From the NCBI GenBank assembly GCA_023136985.1, contig JAGLQD010000497.1:1-5845 (forward strand): a stretch of DNA of 5,845 bases, in the 5' to 3' direction. The notes below the pieces were generated by a model that was given only the letters and a program-made list of their open reading frames with translations, did no database searches and had not been told where the DNA came from. Source of the stretch: Candidatus Sabulitectum sp. (GTDB lineage: Bacteria; Fermentibacterota; Fermentibacteria; Fermentibacterales; JCC-6). The translations under genes and the position numbers were made by a program. Position 1 is the first letter of the stretch. The number at the start of each line of letters is the position of its first letter. Shown here in pieces: positions 1 through 5,660 of this stretch.

Positions 1-1
1 A

Positions 2-754
2 TCAAACCTTGATGGAACTGGAGACCCTGGAGAAGGAGATAAGTCCGGAGAGGAGTTATCCAGTCCGGAGTGGTGGTACAGACAACTGCTAAGTGAACCG
101 TCAAGGGAAATATTGATTGAGAATGACCCTGCAACAGGTGTTTGTACAGTCACGGTTATTCACCAGCTCTCAGCAGAACTTGTGATTGACACCAACTGGG
201 ACGGAGTATTTGAGCCAGGTTACAAAACAATAAACGACACCAGATATGTCAGGCTGATCGTTGAAAAGATTGCCGAAGAAACCTCCCATGGCGGATGGCG
301 TATTATTTCCGTTACAGCCGCTGAGCATATGCTGACAAGCGGTGAACAGGAAGTGCACATTTCTTCAATGCGCCTGTTCAAAGACGATGAATTGCTTTGG
401 GAATGCATCGATCCCGGAGATTTCTATCAAGTTGACTCAGAACTTCCGAGGCTCAGCGAGGGTGATTTCGTAAGGATGGAAGCCACAATTGAACATGTAA
501 ATCCTCAATATGACCCACCGTTCTTTGTTATTGCCCATGGCCCGCTCTCCGGGCACAGCAGGCACTTCATGAACGACAACGGACTTTACGGTGATCACAC
601 TGCCAATGATGGCGTCTACAGCTACCAGTGGTATGTGGAATACACCGGACACCACCACCGGATTGCAGTGGATGTGATAGATGCGGATACATTTGCCGAT
701 CAGACAGAGCAGGATTATGACTCCGGTGCCTGGGGAATACATTTCCTGAAGTAG
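2..754 (+). CDS. Secreted/lipoprotein-like beta-rich protein, 5' end off the window
   Basis: The frame is open from base 2 to the TAA-less left edge and closes with TAG at 752-754, so 250 residues are visible and the true start lies upstream. A TTG at 113 could be read as a start, but the frame continues upstream with a Gly/Glu/Asp/Ser-rich linker (visible residues about 1-20, then PEWWYRQLL), like the spacer after a signal peptide or lipobox. The middle part has alternating beta-strand pattern with LVIDTNWDGVFEPG and a GGWRIISVTAAEH segment, reminiscent of NTF2-like (DUF4878-type) folds; this is a weak resemblance. The last ~100 residues look like an Ig-like extracellular domain with the Asp/Gly loop NDNGLYGDHTANDGVY, a pattern common in choice-of-anchor X-type secreted proteins. 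No enzyme motif was seen. Function unknown; envelope or extracellular location is inferred. Confidence 0.75.
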   Translation, partial: SNLDGTGDPGEGDKSGEELSSPEWWYRQLLSEPSREILIENDPATGVCTVTVIHQLSAELVIDTNWDGVFEPGYKTINDTRYVRLIVEKIAEETSHGGWRIISVTAAEHMLTSGEQEVHISSMRLFKDDELLWECIDPGDFYQVDSELPRLSEGDFVRMEATIEHVNPQYDPPFFVIAHGPLSGHSRHFMNDNGLYGDHTANDGVYSYQWYVEYTGHHHRIAVDVIDADTFADQTEQDYDSGAWGIHFLK

Positions 755-774
755 AATTTTAACTTCTTTTAACT

Positions 775-804
775 GCTGGACAGTCGGAGAGCGTGCTGTC
801 CAGC
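775..804 (+). terminator. Perfect 9-bp hairpin after the first gene
   Basis: GCTGGACAG (775-783) and CTGTCCAGC (796-804) are exact reverse complements around a 12-base loop, with a possible further T-G pair outside. It starts 20 bases after the stop codon of the left-edge gene, the expected place for a terminator. No T-run follows on either strand, so it is not a canonical rho-independent terminator; it may instead protect the mRNA 3' end. Confidence 0.4.
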
Positions 805-834
805 GCTTAACGAATCCTATCCTAATAATAGACA

Positions 835-866
835 TTGACAAAGACGGATGCTTTCCACAGTTTAAC
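835..866 (+). promoter_or_regulatory. Possible promoter for the STAS-like gene
   Basis: A perfect TTGACA lies at 835-840. The best -10 candidate, TTTAAC at 861-866, is 20 bases away, which is longer than the usual 16-18, and the hexamer at 17 bases spacing is poor. The site sits in the short gap between the hairpin and the STAS-like gene. The assignment rests mainly on the -35 match, which can occur by chance in AT-rich DNA. Confidence 0.25.
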
Positions 867-890
867 TGTACTGGCATTGAGGAGCTTATT

Positions 891-1256
891 ATGTCTTTTG
901 CTGTAAAGTATGACAAAATTGCTGACTGCATTCTGGTAACAGTAAACGGCAATTTTAATCTATCGATTCTTCCGTTGCTTGCTGCAGAAGTAAAACATCT
1001 TATTCACGATAACAGCTGTATTCATATTCTTACCGATTTTCGCCATGCGGAATTAACAGACTCCCCCACTAACACATACAAAATGCCTGATTCAGCTCTG
1101 AATTCCGGTATCTGCCGCAGCATAAAGAGAGCTCTAGTGGTTAAGAAAATAGAGCAGAATTTCCGCTTTCTTGAAACAGTCTTTATTAACAGGGGAAATG
1201 TTGTTAAATTATTTGACAACATGGATGAAGCAAGAAATTGGCTGAACAGCAACTGA
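891..1256 (+). CDS. STAS/SEC14-domain (SpoIIAA-like) protein
   Basis: This 121-residue single-domain protein matches the general pattern of the SpoIIAA-like STAS/SEC14 family (Pfam PF11964 type, usually about 115-130 residues). It opens with a beta strand (FAVKYDKIADCILVTVNG), has a central ILTDFRHAEL strand-turn, a basic SIKRALVV strand, FRFLETVFINRG, and ends with the family-typical acidic helix MDEARNWL. Members are small cytosolic alpha/beta proteins thought to bind a ligand or a partner; no specific role is established for most of them. ATG at 891 is preceded by TGAGGAG (878-884) six bases upstream, a strong Shine-Dalgarno that fixes the start. No signal peptide or membrane segment. It stands alone, convergent with the repeat-protein gene on the other strand. 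Family call is fairly good; biological role unknown. Confidence 0.7.
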   Translation: MSFAVKYDKIADCILVTVNGNFNLSILPLLAAEVKHLIHDNSCIHILTDFRHAELTDSPTNTYKMPDSALNSGICRSIKRALVVKKIEQNFRFLETVFINRGNVVKLFDNMDEARNWLNSN

Positions 1257-1273
1257 CACAACAGTGACCATAA

Positions 1274-1317
1274 TGCACTACCCATACATAAACAGTGCAG
1301 TATTGTAGCGCTTTTTC
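1274..1317 (+). terminator. Possible terminator between convergent genes
   Basis: TGCACT (1274-1279) and AGTGCA (1294-1299) pair exactly. An alternative stem, AGTGC (1294-1298) with GCGCT (1308-1312, one G-U pair), is followed directly by T-rich sequence (1312-1316), as in an intrinsic terminator for the + strand STAS-like gene. The stem is only five pairs, so the call is weak. The first hairpin could also serve the convergent minus-strand gene ending at 1339. Confidence 0.35.
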
Positions 1318-1338
1318 TAATATTGTTCAGAGATCATC

Positions 1339-2154
1339 TTACTTCCGGCATTCAATCCTGGCAGAAATAACATCTTTGCCGCCAAGTATTCTTAAAAAAC
1401 ATTCAGAGGAAGGTAAGCATTCAGCATCCAGAATTGCCTGGCTGGAGCTGTTATCAATTCGCAGTCTCTTTGTGCACTTAAGCCGACCGTGCAGATCATA
1501 TATAAGAACCGAGGCTGATCCTGAATAGGAGGCTATTGACTCCACCGGGATTATGAGTTCTGATCTGAAATTCTCATTGAAATCAATATGCGTTCCCATA
1601 TCAGTCTTTGTGTGGGTAACAGTTACTTCTGAGAGAATATCTTTAATTTTGAAAAAGACTAAAATTCCTCCAGGAGTTGAATCGTCAAATGTTCTTTCCT
1701 GGGAATTCCCATCCTCTCCGACACCACCAACTGAATTCTGATCATCGTCCAGGAGATAGCTTGTTGCCGGTTCAAGAGCGCTGCCAGCAGAACCATCATC
1801 ATCATCATCTAAAGGGTAATATGTCGACGGTTCAAAAGCTCTGCCTGCAGAACCGGCAGCAGCAACTAAAGGGTCACTTGCTGTCGGCTCAAGAGTGCTG
1901 CCAGCAGAACCATCATCATCATCATCTAAAGGATAATATGTTGACGGTTCAAAAGCTCTGCCTGCAGAACCAGCAGCAGCAACTAAAGGGTCACTTGCTG
2001 TCGGCTCAAAAGCGCTGCCAGCAGAACCATCATCATCATCATCATCTAAAGGGTAATATGTTGACGGTTCAAAAGCTCTGCCTGCAGAACCGGCAGCATC
2101 TTCTAAAGGGCAACTTGTTGCCGGTTCAACATCGCAACCGTCATAACGCTTCAT
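1339..2154 (-). CDS. Repeat protein with C-terminal T9SS-like sorting domain
   Basis: The 271-residue product has three parts. Residues about 8-138 are seven units built on an EPxxxxPL core, alternating GSAGRAFEPSTYYPLDDDDD and GSAGSxxEPTASDPLVAAA forms, with runs of five or six Asp. Residues 139-163 are a Gly/Asp/Ser linker. Residues 164-271 are beta-rich and end like a T9SS type A sorting domain: SVLIYDLHGRL, then ECFLRILGG and a basic Arg/Lys end. Such domains direct secretion and surface anchoring in FCB bacteria, and acidic low-complexity stretches fit a spacer. The odd point is the absence of a signal peptide: the N-terminus is MKRYDGCDVEPATS, and the frame extends only 14 codons further up to a stop at 2197-2199. 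ATG at 2154 has AAGGGA (2164-2169, minus strand) nine bases upstream and a promoter-like site further up. It may be a 5'-truncated relic or a start from an unseen upstream exon-like piece lost by rearrangement. Copy-to-copy changes are mostly synonymous in this frame, which supports this strand as coding. Confidence 0.65.
   Translation of the reverse strand: MKRYDGCDVEPATSCPLEDAAGSAGRAFEPSTYYPLDDDDDDGSAGSAFEPTASDPLVAAAGSAGRAFEPSTYYPLDDDDDGSAGSTLEPTASDPLVAAAGSAGRAFEPSTYYPLDDDDDGSAGSALEPATSYLLDDDQNSVGGVGEDGNSQERTFDDSTPGGILVFFKIKDILSEVTVTHTKTDMGTHIDFNENFRSELIIPVESIASYSGSASVLIYDLHGRLKCTKRLRIDNSSSQAILDAECLPSSECFLRILGGKDVISARIECRK
1795..2091 (-). repeat. Two-type tandem repeat, 117-bp higher-order unit
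   Basis: Within the repeat-protein gene, units lie at 2029-2091 (63 bp), 1972-2028 (57), 1912-1971 (60), 1855-1911 (57) and 1795-1854 (60). Long and short types alternate, giving 117-bp doublets. Degenerate units flank the array at 2092-2133 and about 1741-1794. The length difference among long units is one GAT codon in the Asp run (six versus five). The long units are nearly identical in sequence, so the array probably grew by recent duplication and is likely to vary in copy number. Confidence 0.9.
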
Positions 2155-2197
2155 TTGGTAAAATCCCTTGGTCTGAAACGAACTATATATTTCTATC

Positions 2198-2216
2198 TAG
2201 AACTATTACCGTTCTA
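2198..2216. promoter_or_regulatory. 6-bp inverted repeat, operator candidate
   Basis: TAGAAC (2198-2203) and GTTCTA (2211-2216) are exact inverted halves around a 7-base centre. The element covers the predicted -10 and part of the spacer of the minus-strand promoter candidate for the repeat-protein gene, a position where a dimeric repressor would block transcription. No regulator gene is visible in the window, so the role is inferred from position alone. Confidence 0.35.
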
Positions 2217-2230
2217 AGTGATGATGTCAA
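2202..2230 (-). promoter_or_regulatory. Possible promoter of the repeat-protein gene
   Basis: Read on the minus strand, a perfect TTGACA (2225-2230) is followed after exactly 17 bases by AATAGT (2202-2207), which matches four of six -10 consensus positions. Transcription would begin near 2195, leaving a leader of about 40 bases before the ATG at 2154. The spacing and the location support it; the -10 is imperfect. Confidence 0.4.
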
Positions 2231-2297
2231 TGGGGTTAACTCTTTTTATTAAAGATACTGATCGACTTAGAGGATATTCCCAGGAGTCAAGTGGCCG

Positions 2298-2477
2298 ATG
2301 TTCGTGTTGAACCTTCCAGATCAAACCACTACGCAGACGGCATTCATCATTGTGAAGCCAGGCTGGGTCAATCGAAAAATGGTTGCTGGCAAATTTGTTA
2401 CTTCTAACGGAGACGCTCTGCTGCTATCGCTGAATGTTATCTATATCAAACCTACAGCATTTCCTGCGGAGCACTGA
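2298..2477 (+). CDS. Doubtful 59-residue ORF in the gene-poor gap
   Basis: The stretch 2155-2552 holds no convincing gene. Its best candidate is this ATG-started frame of 59 codons, preceded by AGGAG at 2282-2286, 11 bases upstream and so rather far. The product begins MFVLNLPDQTTTQTAFIIVK and includes a hydrophobic LLLSLNVIYI segment; no family was recognised. Its TGA overlaps an ATG (2477) that opens a further 32-codon frame reaching 2575, inside the 3' end of the convergent membrane-protein gene. The opposite strand is also open from 2423 down to 2217 but lacks an ATG or GTG start. The region could be a relic of a former gene or simple spacer. Confidence 0.22.
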   Translation: MFVLNLPDQTTTQTAFIIVKPGWVNRKMVAGKFVTSNGDALLLSLNVIYIKPTAFPAEH

Positions 2478-2552
2478 TGCTGAATGCTGTTCAGATAGAC
2501 ATGCAGGGAAATGATCGATTTTCCACAGTTGCTAAAAGGGATCAGATAGCAG

Positions 2553-3509
2553 TCAGGCAGCAGACTTTAGTTTGACTGCAAGGAATAGTATACAGGGTGC
2601 AGTTACTACAGGAATCATTTCGTTGAATATTCTGGCTTCATCGCTCAGATTTCCAACAAAAGTCATCCCTGCAAAGAATACTGGCAGCAGTAATGTCATG
2701 AGCATCACATCTGACTTTACTTTTCTGATTAGAAAAGGAAGCAACAACCACAGTCCTCCGAAGGTCATCAGCATCCTTAACTCCTGTGTGTCGCCAGAAA
2801 TCATTCTCTTCAGAACCGCTATGTTATTACTGAAATGAGCTTCGTACATGGAAGCAGGAATGGAGCTTCCCGCTCCGACCAGGTTGTTGAGAAATAGTCT
2901 TACAGCAAGTGCAGCTACAAGCAGAAGAAGAGAGTGTGTAAGCAAAAGTGAAATTTTTCTTTTTCCGAACTGCATTAGAAACATTGCAGGGATCAGAAAC
3001 ACGGCAGTTTCTCTGTTGATAACTGCAATTATAAATATCAGATGAAATCGAAACAGTTTTTTCTCTGAGATAGCAACCAGACCAAGGGTGAAAAAGAGAA
3101 CCGCAGGAACATCATCCAGGTAGTGGATCGAACTCAGAATAATGTAATTCCAGACCATGGGCAGAAGAATCAGCGGTGCGTAAAGTATGCTGCTCTCTTC
3201 ACTTGCCCCCCCCCCCCAGGTTCTGAGTAACCGGGCGAACGCAAAAAGCAGGGCAGCTGATGCTATGGCAATATAAGTGAGAGCTGCAGTTTTCTCGGGT
3301 AAACCGACCTCTGATAGAAGCCTTACTACAGTTGGAGATAGCACCCTGGAAGCCGTAAAGACAGAACCGCCAAAGTTAATCCTTTCGTGAATCGCATAGT
3401 CAAAATGTGAATCCATGGAAAGGGACAACAGCACAACGAACGTCACAGAGAGTATGCCATACAAGGTTGTGATCGAGATTAACCGCGGCACTCGTTGTAC
3501 TGTTTTCAT
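2553..3509 (-). CDS. Multi-pass membrane protein, GT-C glycosyltransferase-like
   Basis: The 318-residue product has about nine hydrophobic spans (roughly residues 14-31, 76-95, 107-125, 130-147, 154-175, 186-207, 250-264, 268-285, 294-314). Between them lie the loop motif YLDD (130-133), NRETA (165-169) and a late GNLSDEARIFNEMIP (286-300). The NRET-type motif with an E-x-R-x-F-x-E near the last helix recalls uncharacterised polyprenyl-phosphate-sugar transferase or polymerase-like membrane proteins; the exact substrate cannot be read and no family is certain. The first catalytic-type loop (residues 35-65) has His and Glu but no clear Asp-Glu motif. ATG at 3509 has GAGAGG five bases upstream. 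It begins 11 bases after the decayed sorting-domain remnant on the same strand. Notable: codons for W98-G101 lie in a run of 12 G, placed in the loop between spans 2 and 3, so small slippage would destroy the protein. Confidence 0.7.
   Translation of the reverse strand: MKTVQRVPRLISITTLYGILSVTFVVLLSLSMDSHFDYAIHERINFGGSVFTASRVLSPTVVRLLSEVGLPEKTAALTYIAIASAALLFAFARLLRTWGGGASEESSILYAPLILLPMVWNYIILSSIHYLDDVPAVLFFTLGLVAISEKKLFRFHLIFIIAVINRETAVFLIPAMFLMQFGKRKISLLLTHSLLLLVAALAVRLFLNNLVGAGSSIPASMYEAHFSNNIAVLKRMISGDTQELRMLMTFGGLWLLLPFLIRKVKSDVMLMTLLLPVFFAGMTFVGNLSDEARIFNEMIPVVTAPCILFLAVKLKSAA
3206..3217 (-). repeat. Homopolymer of 12 G (coding strand) inside the membrane gene
   Basis: The + strand shows 12 consecutive C, that is 12 G in the sense of the gene. 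The current length keeps the frame (T-W-G-G-G-A). With 11 G the frame meets TGA after residue 112; with 13 G it meets TGA after residue 103. Tracts of this length slip readily during replication in many bacteria and form phase-variable switches. It is also a place where read or assembly errors occur. Confidence 0.85.
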
Positions 3510-3520
3510 TCGAACCTCTC

Positions 3521-3956
3521 TTAAAGCTTCACGGAAAGTACATTGCTGCTGGATCCAGAAATGAGATCCTTAATTCTCAAACAATATACACCTGGGCACA
3601 AGTTTTCTATGCCATCGTCCCCAATCCTTATTGTACTGGCGGAAGTATTGAGTCTGATTAGAATATACAAGACGGCCATCAATGCTAAAAATCTGCACAG
3701 AATATAACGCATCTTTATCCTGGTTAAAGAAAACTTGAATGTCACTTATCCATGGAGAGGTAACTACCGGGGTAAACGAGGATTGGTATATGTCCTCTCT
3801 CATCTCCACATCTTCTTGATCTTCCACTATTTCGAAAACCCAGATTCTATCATCTGCAATGCTTGTCCAAGTATTTTCCTTGACGATAGAAAACCCGAGA
3901 ATACTATTTCTAGTAACCTCTGCATGATTGAATGCTATGGGATTACTACATATGCT
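3521..3956 (-). pseudogene. Decayed tail of a T9SS-sorting-domain protein, frameshifted
   Basis: One frame is open from 3956 down to 3570 and reads as the end of an extracellular beta domain (ILGFSIVKENTW, DDRIWVFEIVE), an acidic linker, then the first half of a sorting domain: SDIQVFF, then YSVQIFSIDGRLVYSNQ. The matching second half, STIRIG then CPGVYCLRIKDL and SNVLSVKL, is found only in the frame one base over, ending with TAA at 3521-3523. The switch falls near 3640-3660 and corresponds to one extra base (or two lost). The upper end starts abruptly: a stop lies at 3957-3959, no ATG occurs before an internal GTG at 3827, and there is no signal peptide. It overlaps the last 11 bases of the small membrane gene. 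It therefore looks like a 3' relic of a larger secreted protein gene, left beside the preceding gene by a deletion. No homopolymer marks the frameshift. A sequencing error could explain the shift but not the missing front. Confidence 0.7.
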
Positions 3957-4311
3957 TCATCGCCCCGAGAATAGATTTTTGACCGTTTGCTATGTTCTTT
4001 CCAAGCCGCCATGCATCCACGATACTCACCAGCCAGCAAAGTAGAAGAGGTGGAAGCAGATACAATTTCACTTCAACAAGTGAAGAAACAGCCACAGAAA
4101 ACATAATGGGAACAGTAATTTCTTCACCCTTACAAGCAAGATGCTCCAGCCCAGTCCAGGTACCGTAAATTACTACAAGCAGCATGGCCAGCACTCCTGA
4201 TGCGCTGACAACGGCGAAAACCATGCCGCGTTTGAAGTGATTTAAAACCATCTGCCCTGAACCGGGATAAAGAAAAGCAGACCACAATGCCCCGCGAACA
4301 GAGTCTTTCAC
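3946..4311 (-). CDS. Small PGxGQ-motif integral membrane protein
   Basis: The 121-residue product begins with ALWSAFLYPGSGQM, the LxPGxGQ signature seen at the head of small TM2/DUF5683-like membrane proteins, followed by HFKRGM and a hydrophobic span at about 28-50. A second span lies at about 84-99 and is followed by DAWRLGK, also typical of this group. Function of the family is not established; it acts in the cytoplasmic membrane. The start is GTG at 4309-4311 and overlaps the TGA of the upstream DUF2807 gene by four bases (GTGA), which implies translational coupling and supports this start. The last residues (KSILGAMKHM) lie exactly where the decayed sorting-domain relic joins, so the true C-terminus may have been altered by that junction. 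Confidence 0.65.
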   Translation of the reverse strand: MKDSVRGALWSAFLYPGSGQMVLNHFKRGMVFAVVSASGVLAMLLVVIYGTWTGLEHLACKGEEITVPIMFSVAVSSLVEVKLYLLPPLLLCWLVSIVDAWRLGKNIANGQKSILGAMKHM

Positions 4312-5120
4312 GGCAGTATTTCCAGCTTACCTGCGCCTGAAATGTGTTTTTGAACTTTTTCAGGATTTCCATGACAAATTACTTTCCCGGCACCGGAGAT
4401 CTTTACTGAGATTTTTTCTGATGCATGTACAACTGCTCTTCCTGAACCTCGAATACTGATCTTTACTTTTTCACAGATCAGATCACCGGCAGACAAATTC
4501 CCTGCCCCGGAAAATCTAGCCTCCATATTTTTACAGCTGCCTGCTGCTGTTACCTTGCTGGCACCACTTCCTCTTACAAGAAATTCCTGCGAGTCCAGGT
4601 TTACAATGGTTGCTTTTGTGGCACCATACAATCTCAAGCTCTTCAGATCAGCCATTCCTACCTGAAGTCGAATAGCTGTTTTTGAGGAAACAGAGTGAGA
4701 GAATGAAATTGAAAGCTCATTTTTCTCCACAACTGTCTTTACAGATTCAAAAAGGTTATCGTCTGTTGTGACCTCCAGTGTCTGGGGTTGACCGCAGATA
4801 ATATCGATCTTAACAGCCCCTGATACTTTCACACTGTCAAATGGTTCAACTTCAATTGTTCTGGTTTCCTTAACTCCGCTTCCTTTTATACGATTACTGA
4901 ACAGTATCCCAAAAAAAGAGAGAAACGGCACTGCTATCAGAACAATAATGAGCAGCACTCCGGCGATGAGTAAAGCCCCGGTGATTGCCACCCCCGCCAG
5001 TGGCAGAGCCACTGCAAGAACGAGAAGAACTACTGATACTGCGAAAATAACGGCACCCAGAGCAATAACTGCTCTGAGTACCGGGTTTTCAATTTCATGA
5101 TTGAAAAAGAAGAGGGTCAT
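4308..5120 (-). CDS. Membrane-anchored DUF2807 (head GIN) protein
   Basis: The 270-residue product has two long hydrophobic spans (about residues 16-44 and 46-74) followed by a right-handed beta-helix type domain from about 90 to 270. The domain opens with FDSVKVSGAVKIDIICG, continues DDNLFESVKTVVEKNELSIS, and then shows repeating turns every 17-22 residues: YGA (165), GSGA (184), SGAG (204), GSG (225), SGAG (242), SGAG (261). This is the DUF2807/PF10988 pattern, described as a putative adhesin-like head domain; its precise role is unknown. Most homologues have a signal peptide or lipid anchor, whereas here a double membrane hairpin serves as the anchor, placing the domain on one face of the membrane. 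ATG at 5120 shares one base with the upstream TGA (TGATG), and the 3' end overlaps the next gene, so the three genes are coupled. Confidence 0.85.
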   Translation of the reverse strand: MTLFFFNHEIENPVLRAVIALGAVIFAVSVVLLVLAVALPLAGVAITGALLIAGVLLIIVLIAVPFLSFFGILFSNRIKGSGVKETRTIEVEPFDSVKVSGAVKIDIICGQPQTLEVTTDDNLFESVKTVVEKNELSISFSHSVSSKTAIRLQVGMADLKSLRLYGATKATIVNLDSQEFLVRGSGASKVTAAGSCKNMEARFSGAGNLSAGDLICEKVKISIRGSGRAVVHASEKISVKISGAGKVICHGNPEKVQKHISGAGKLEILP

Positions 5121-5641
5121 CAGCTTCTTCCGGATGTACCGCCGGTTGAGCCACCTGAAGTTGAACCGCTGCGTCCGGTGCTGCCACCTGAGGTAGAACC
5201 ACTTCTACCGGAATCACCGCTGTTTGCTCCCAAATTGTTTACTCTGTTCCTGAGAGAAGCTATCTCACCTTCAAGGCCGTTGAGCTCAGCTCTCAGGCTG
5301 TCAATTGAAAGACTCTGTGTCTCTATTACAAGAGCCATTTCGTCAATGAGGGAATCTGATCTGGCAGAAAGGTTCTGGAAATCTTCGTCGAAAGTTTCCA
5401 TAATGCCGTCCAGGTCGAAGTCGGGCATGTCGGGCATCTCAAAAGTACCTGAGCTGAGCTGCTCTTGAAGATCATCGATCCTTCCACTTAATTCTTCATT
5501 GTTCTCTACCACATCCTGGATCTCATCTGAGATATCATCTACCTGGCCCTGAACCTGAGAGGCAATCTCTCCGGTGCCTGGCATTTCGCAGGCGCCAAAC
5601 ATAAGCAGAAATCCCATTCCGATAAATACAGTTTTTTTCAT
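5120..5641 (-). CDS. Coiled-coil outer-membrane lipoprotein with Gly/Ser repeat tail
   Basis: The 173-residue product starts MKKTVFIGMGFLLMFGAC, a type II signal peptide with lipobox FGAC and Cys18 as the lipidated residue; Glu rather than Asp at the following position suggests outer-membrane sorting. Two amphipathic stretches with heptad spacing follow: residues about 26-62 (QVQGQVDDISDEIQDVVE...) and 84-139 (DSLRAELNGLEGEIASLRNR), separated by an acidic PDMPDFDLDG segment. The end is two copies of GRSGSTSGGST (145-166) plus GGTSGRS, a flexible tail. The layout recalls Lpp- or OmpA-linker-like periplasmic spacers, but no named family was recognised. ATG at 5641 has AAGAGGG (5649-5655 on the minus strand) seven bases upstream. 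It sits 19 bases after the AMMECR1 stop and ends overlapping the DUF2807 start, so it is second in a co-transcribed run. Confidence 0.8.
   Translation of the reverse strand: MKKTVFIGMGFLLMFGACEMPGTGEIASQVQGQVDDISDEIQDVVENNEELSGRIDDLQEQLSSGTFEMPDMPDFDLDGIMETFDEDFQNLSARSDSLIDEMALVIETQSLSIDSLRAELNGLEGEIASLRNRVNNLGANSGDSGRSGSTSGGSTGRSGSTSGGSTGGTSGRS
5144..5209 (-). repeat. Two 33-bp copies of GRSGSTSGGST in the lipoprotein tail
   Basis: The two copies encode identical 11-residue units, yet seven of the 11 codons differ, including AGC against TCA for Ser and AGA against CGC for Arg. So the amino-acid repeat is old or codon-diversified, unlike a fresh DNA duplication. Confidence 0.85.
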
Positions 5642-5660
5642 TTCTTAACCCTCTTTCCGG

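Noticed and set aside
42..70. Direct repeat AGTCCGGAG at 42-50 and 62-70
   Set aside because: Only two 9-base copies, in different codon phases of the coding frame; most likely chance.
113..754. TTG at 113 as the true start of the first gene
   Set aside because: The same frame is open to the left edge with a linker-like, non-random composition, so the gene is taken as 5'-incomplete.
852..862. Shared TTTCCACAGTT near 852-862 and 2520-2530
   Set aside because: An 11-base match in AT-rich intergenic DNA without symmetry or further similarity; not enough for a repeat or attachment site.
437..952. Minus-strand 171-codon frame opposite the first gene
   Set aside because: No domain or start signal, and it crosses the hairpin and the start of the STAS-like gene; a shadow frame.
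1741..2133. CRISPR-like array because of regularly spaced repeats
   Set aside because: Units abut without unique spacers, are in frame with a protein, and no cas genes are present.
1677..2252. Plus-strand 191-codon His/Gln-rich frame across the repeat array
   Set aside because: It is open because the repeat period is a multiple of three. Differences between copies change its residues (Leu/Ser, Gly/Asp, Arg/Gln) but are silent in the opposite frame, and it has no recognisable domain, whereas the minus frame runs on into a sorting-like domain.
5097..5468. Plus-strand 123-codon Pro-rich frame opposite the lipoprotein gene
   Set aside because: Mirror of the Gly/Ser tail and coiled coil; the minus frame has a signal peptide, lipobox and Shine-Dalgarno.
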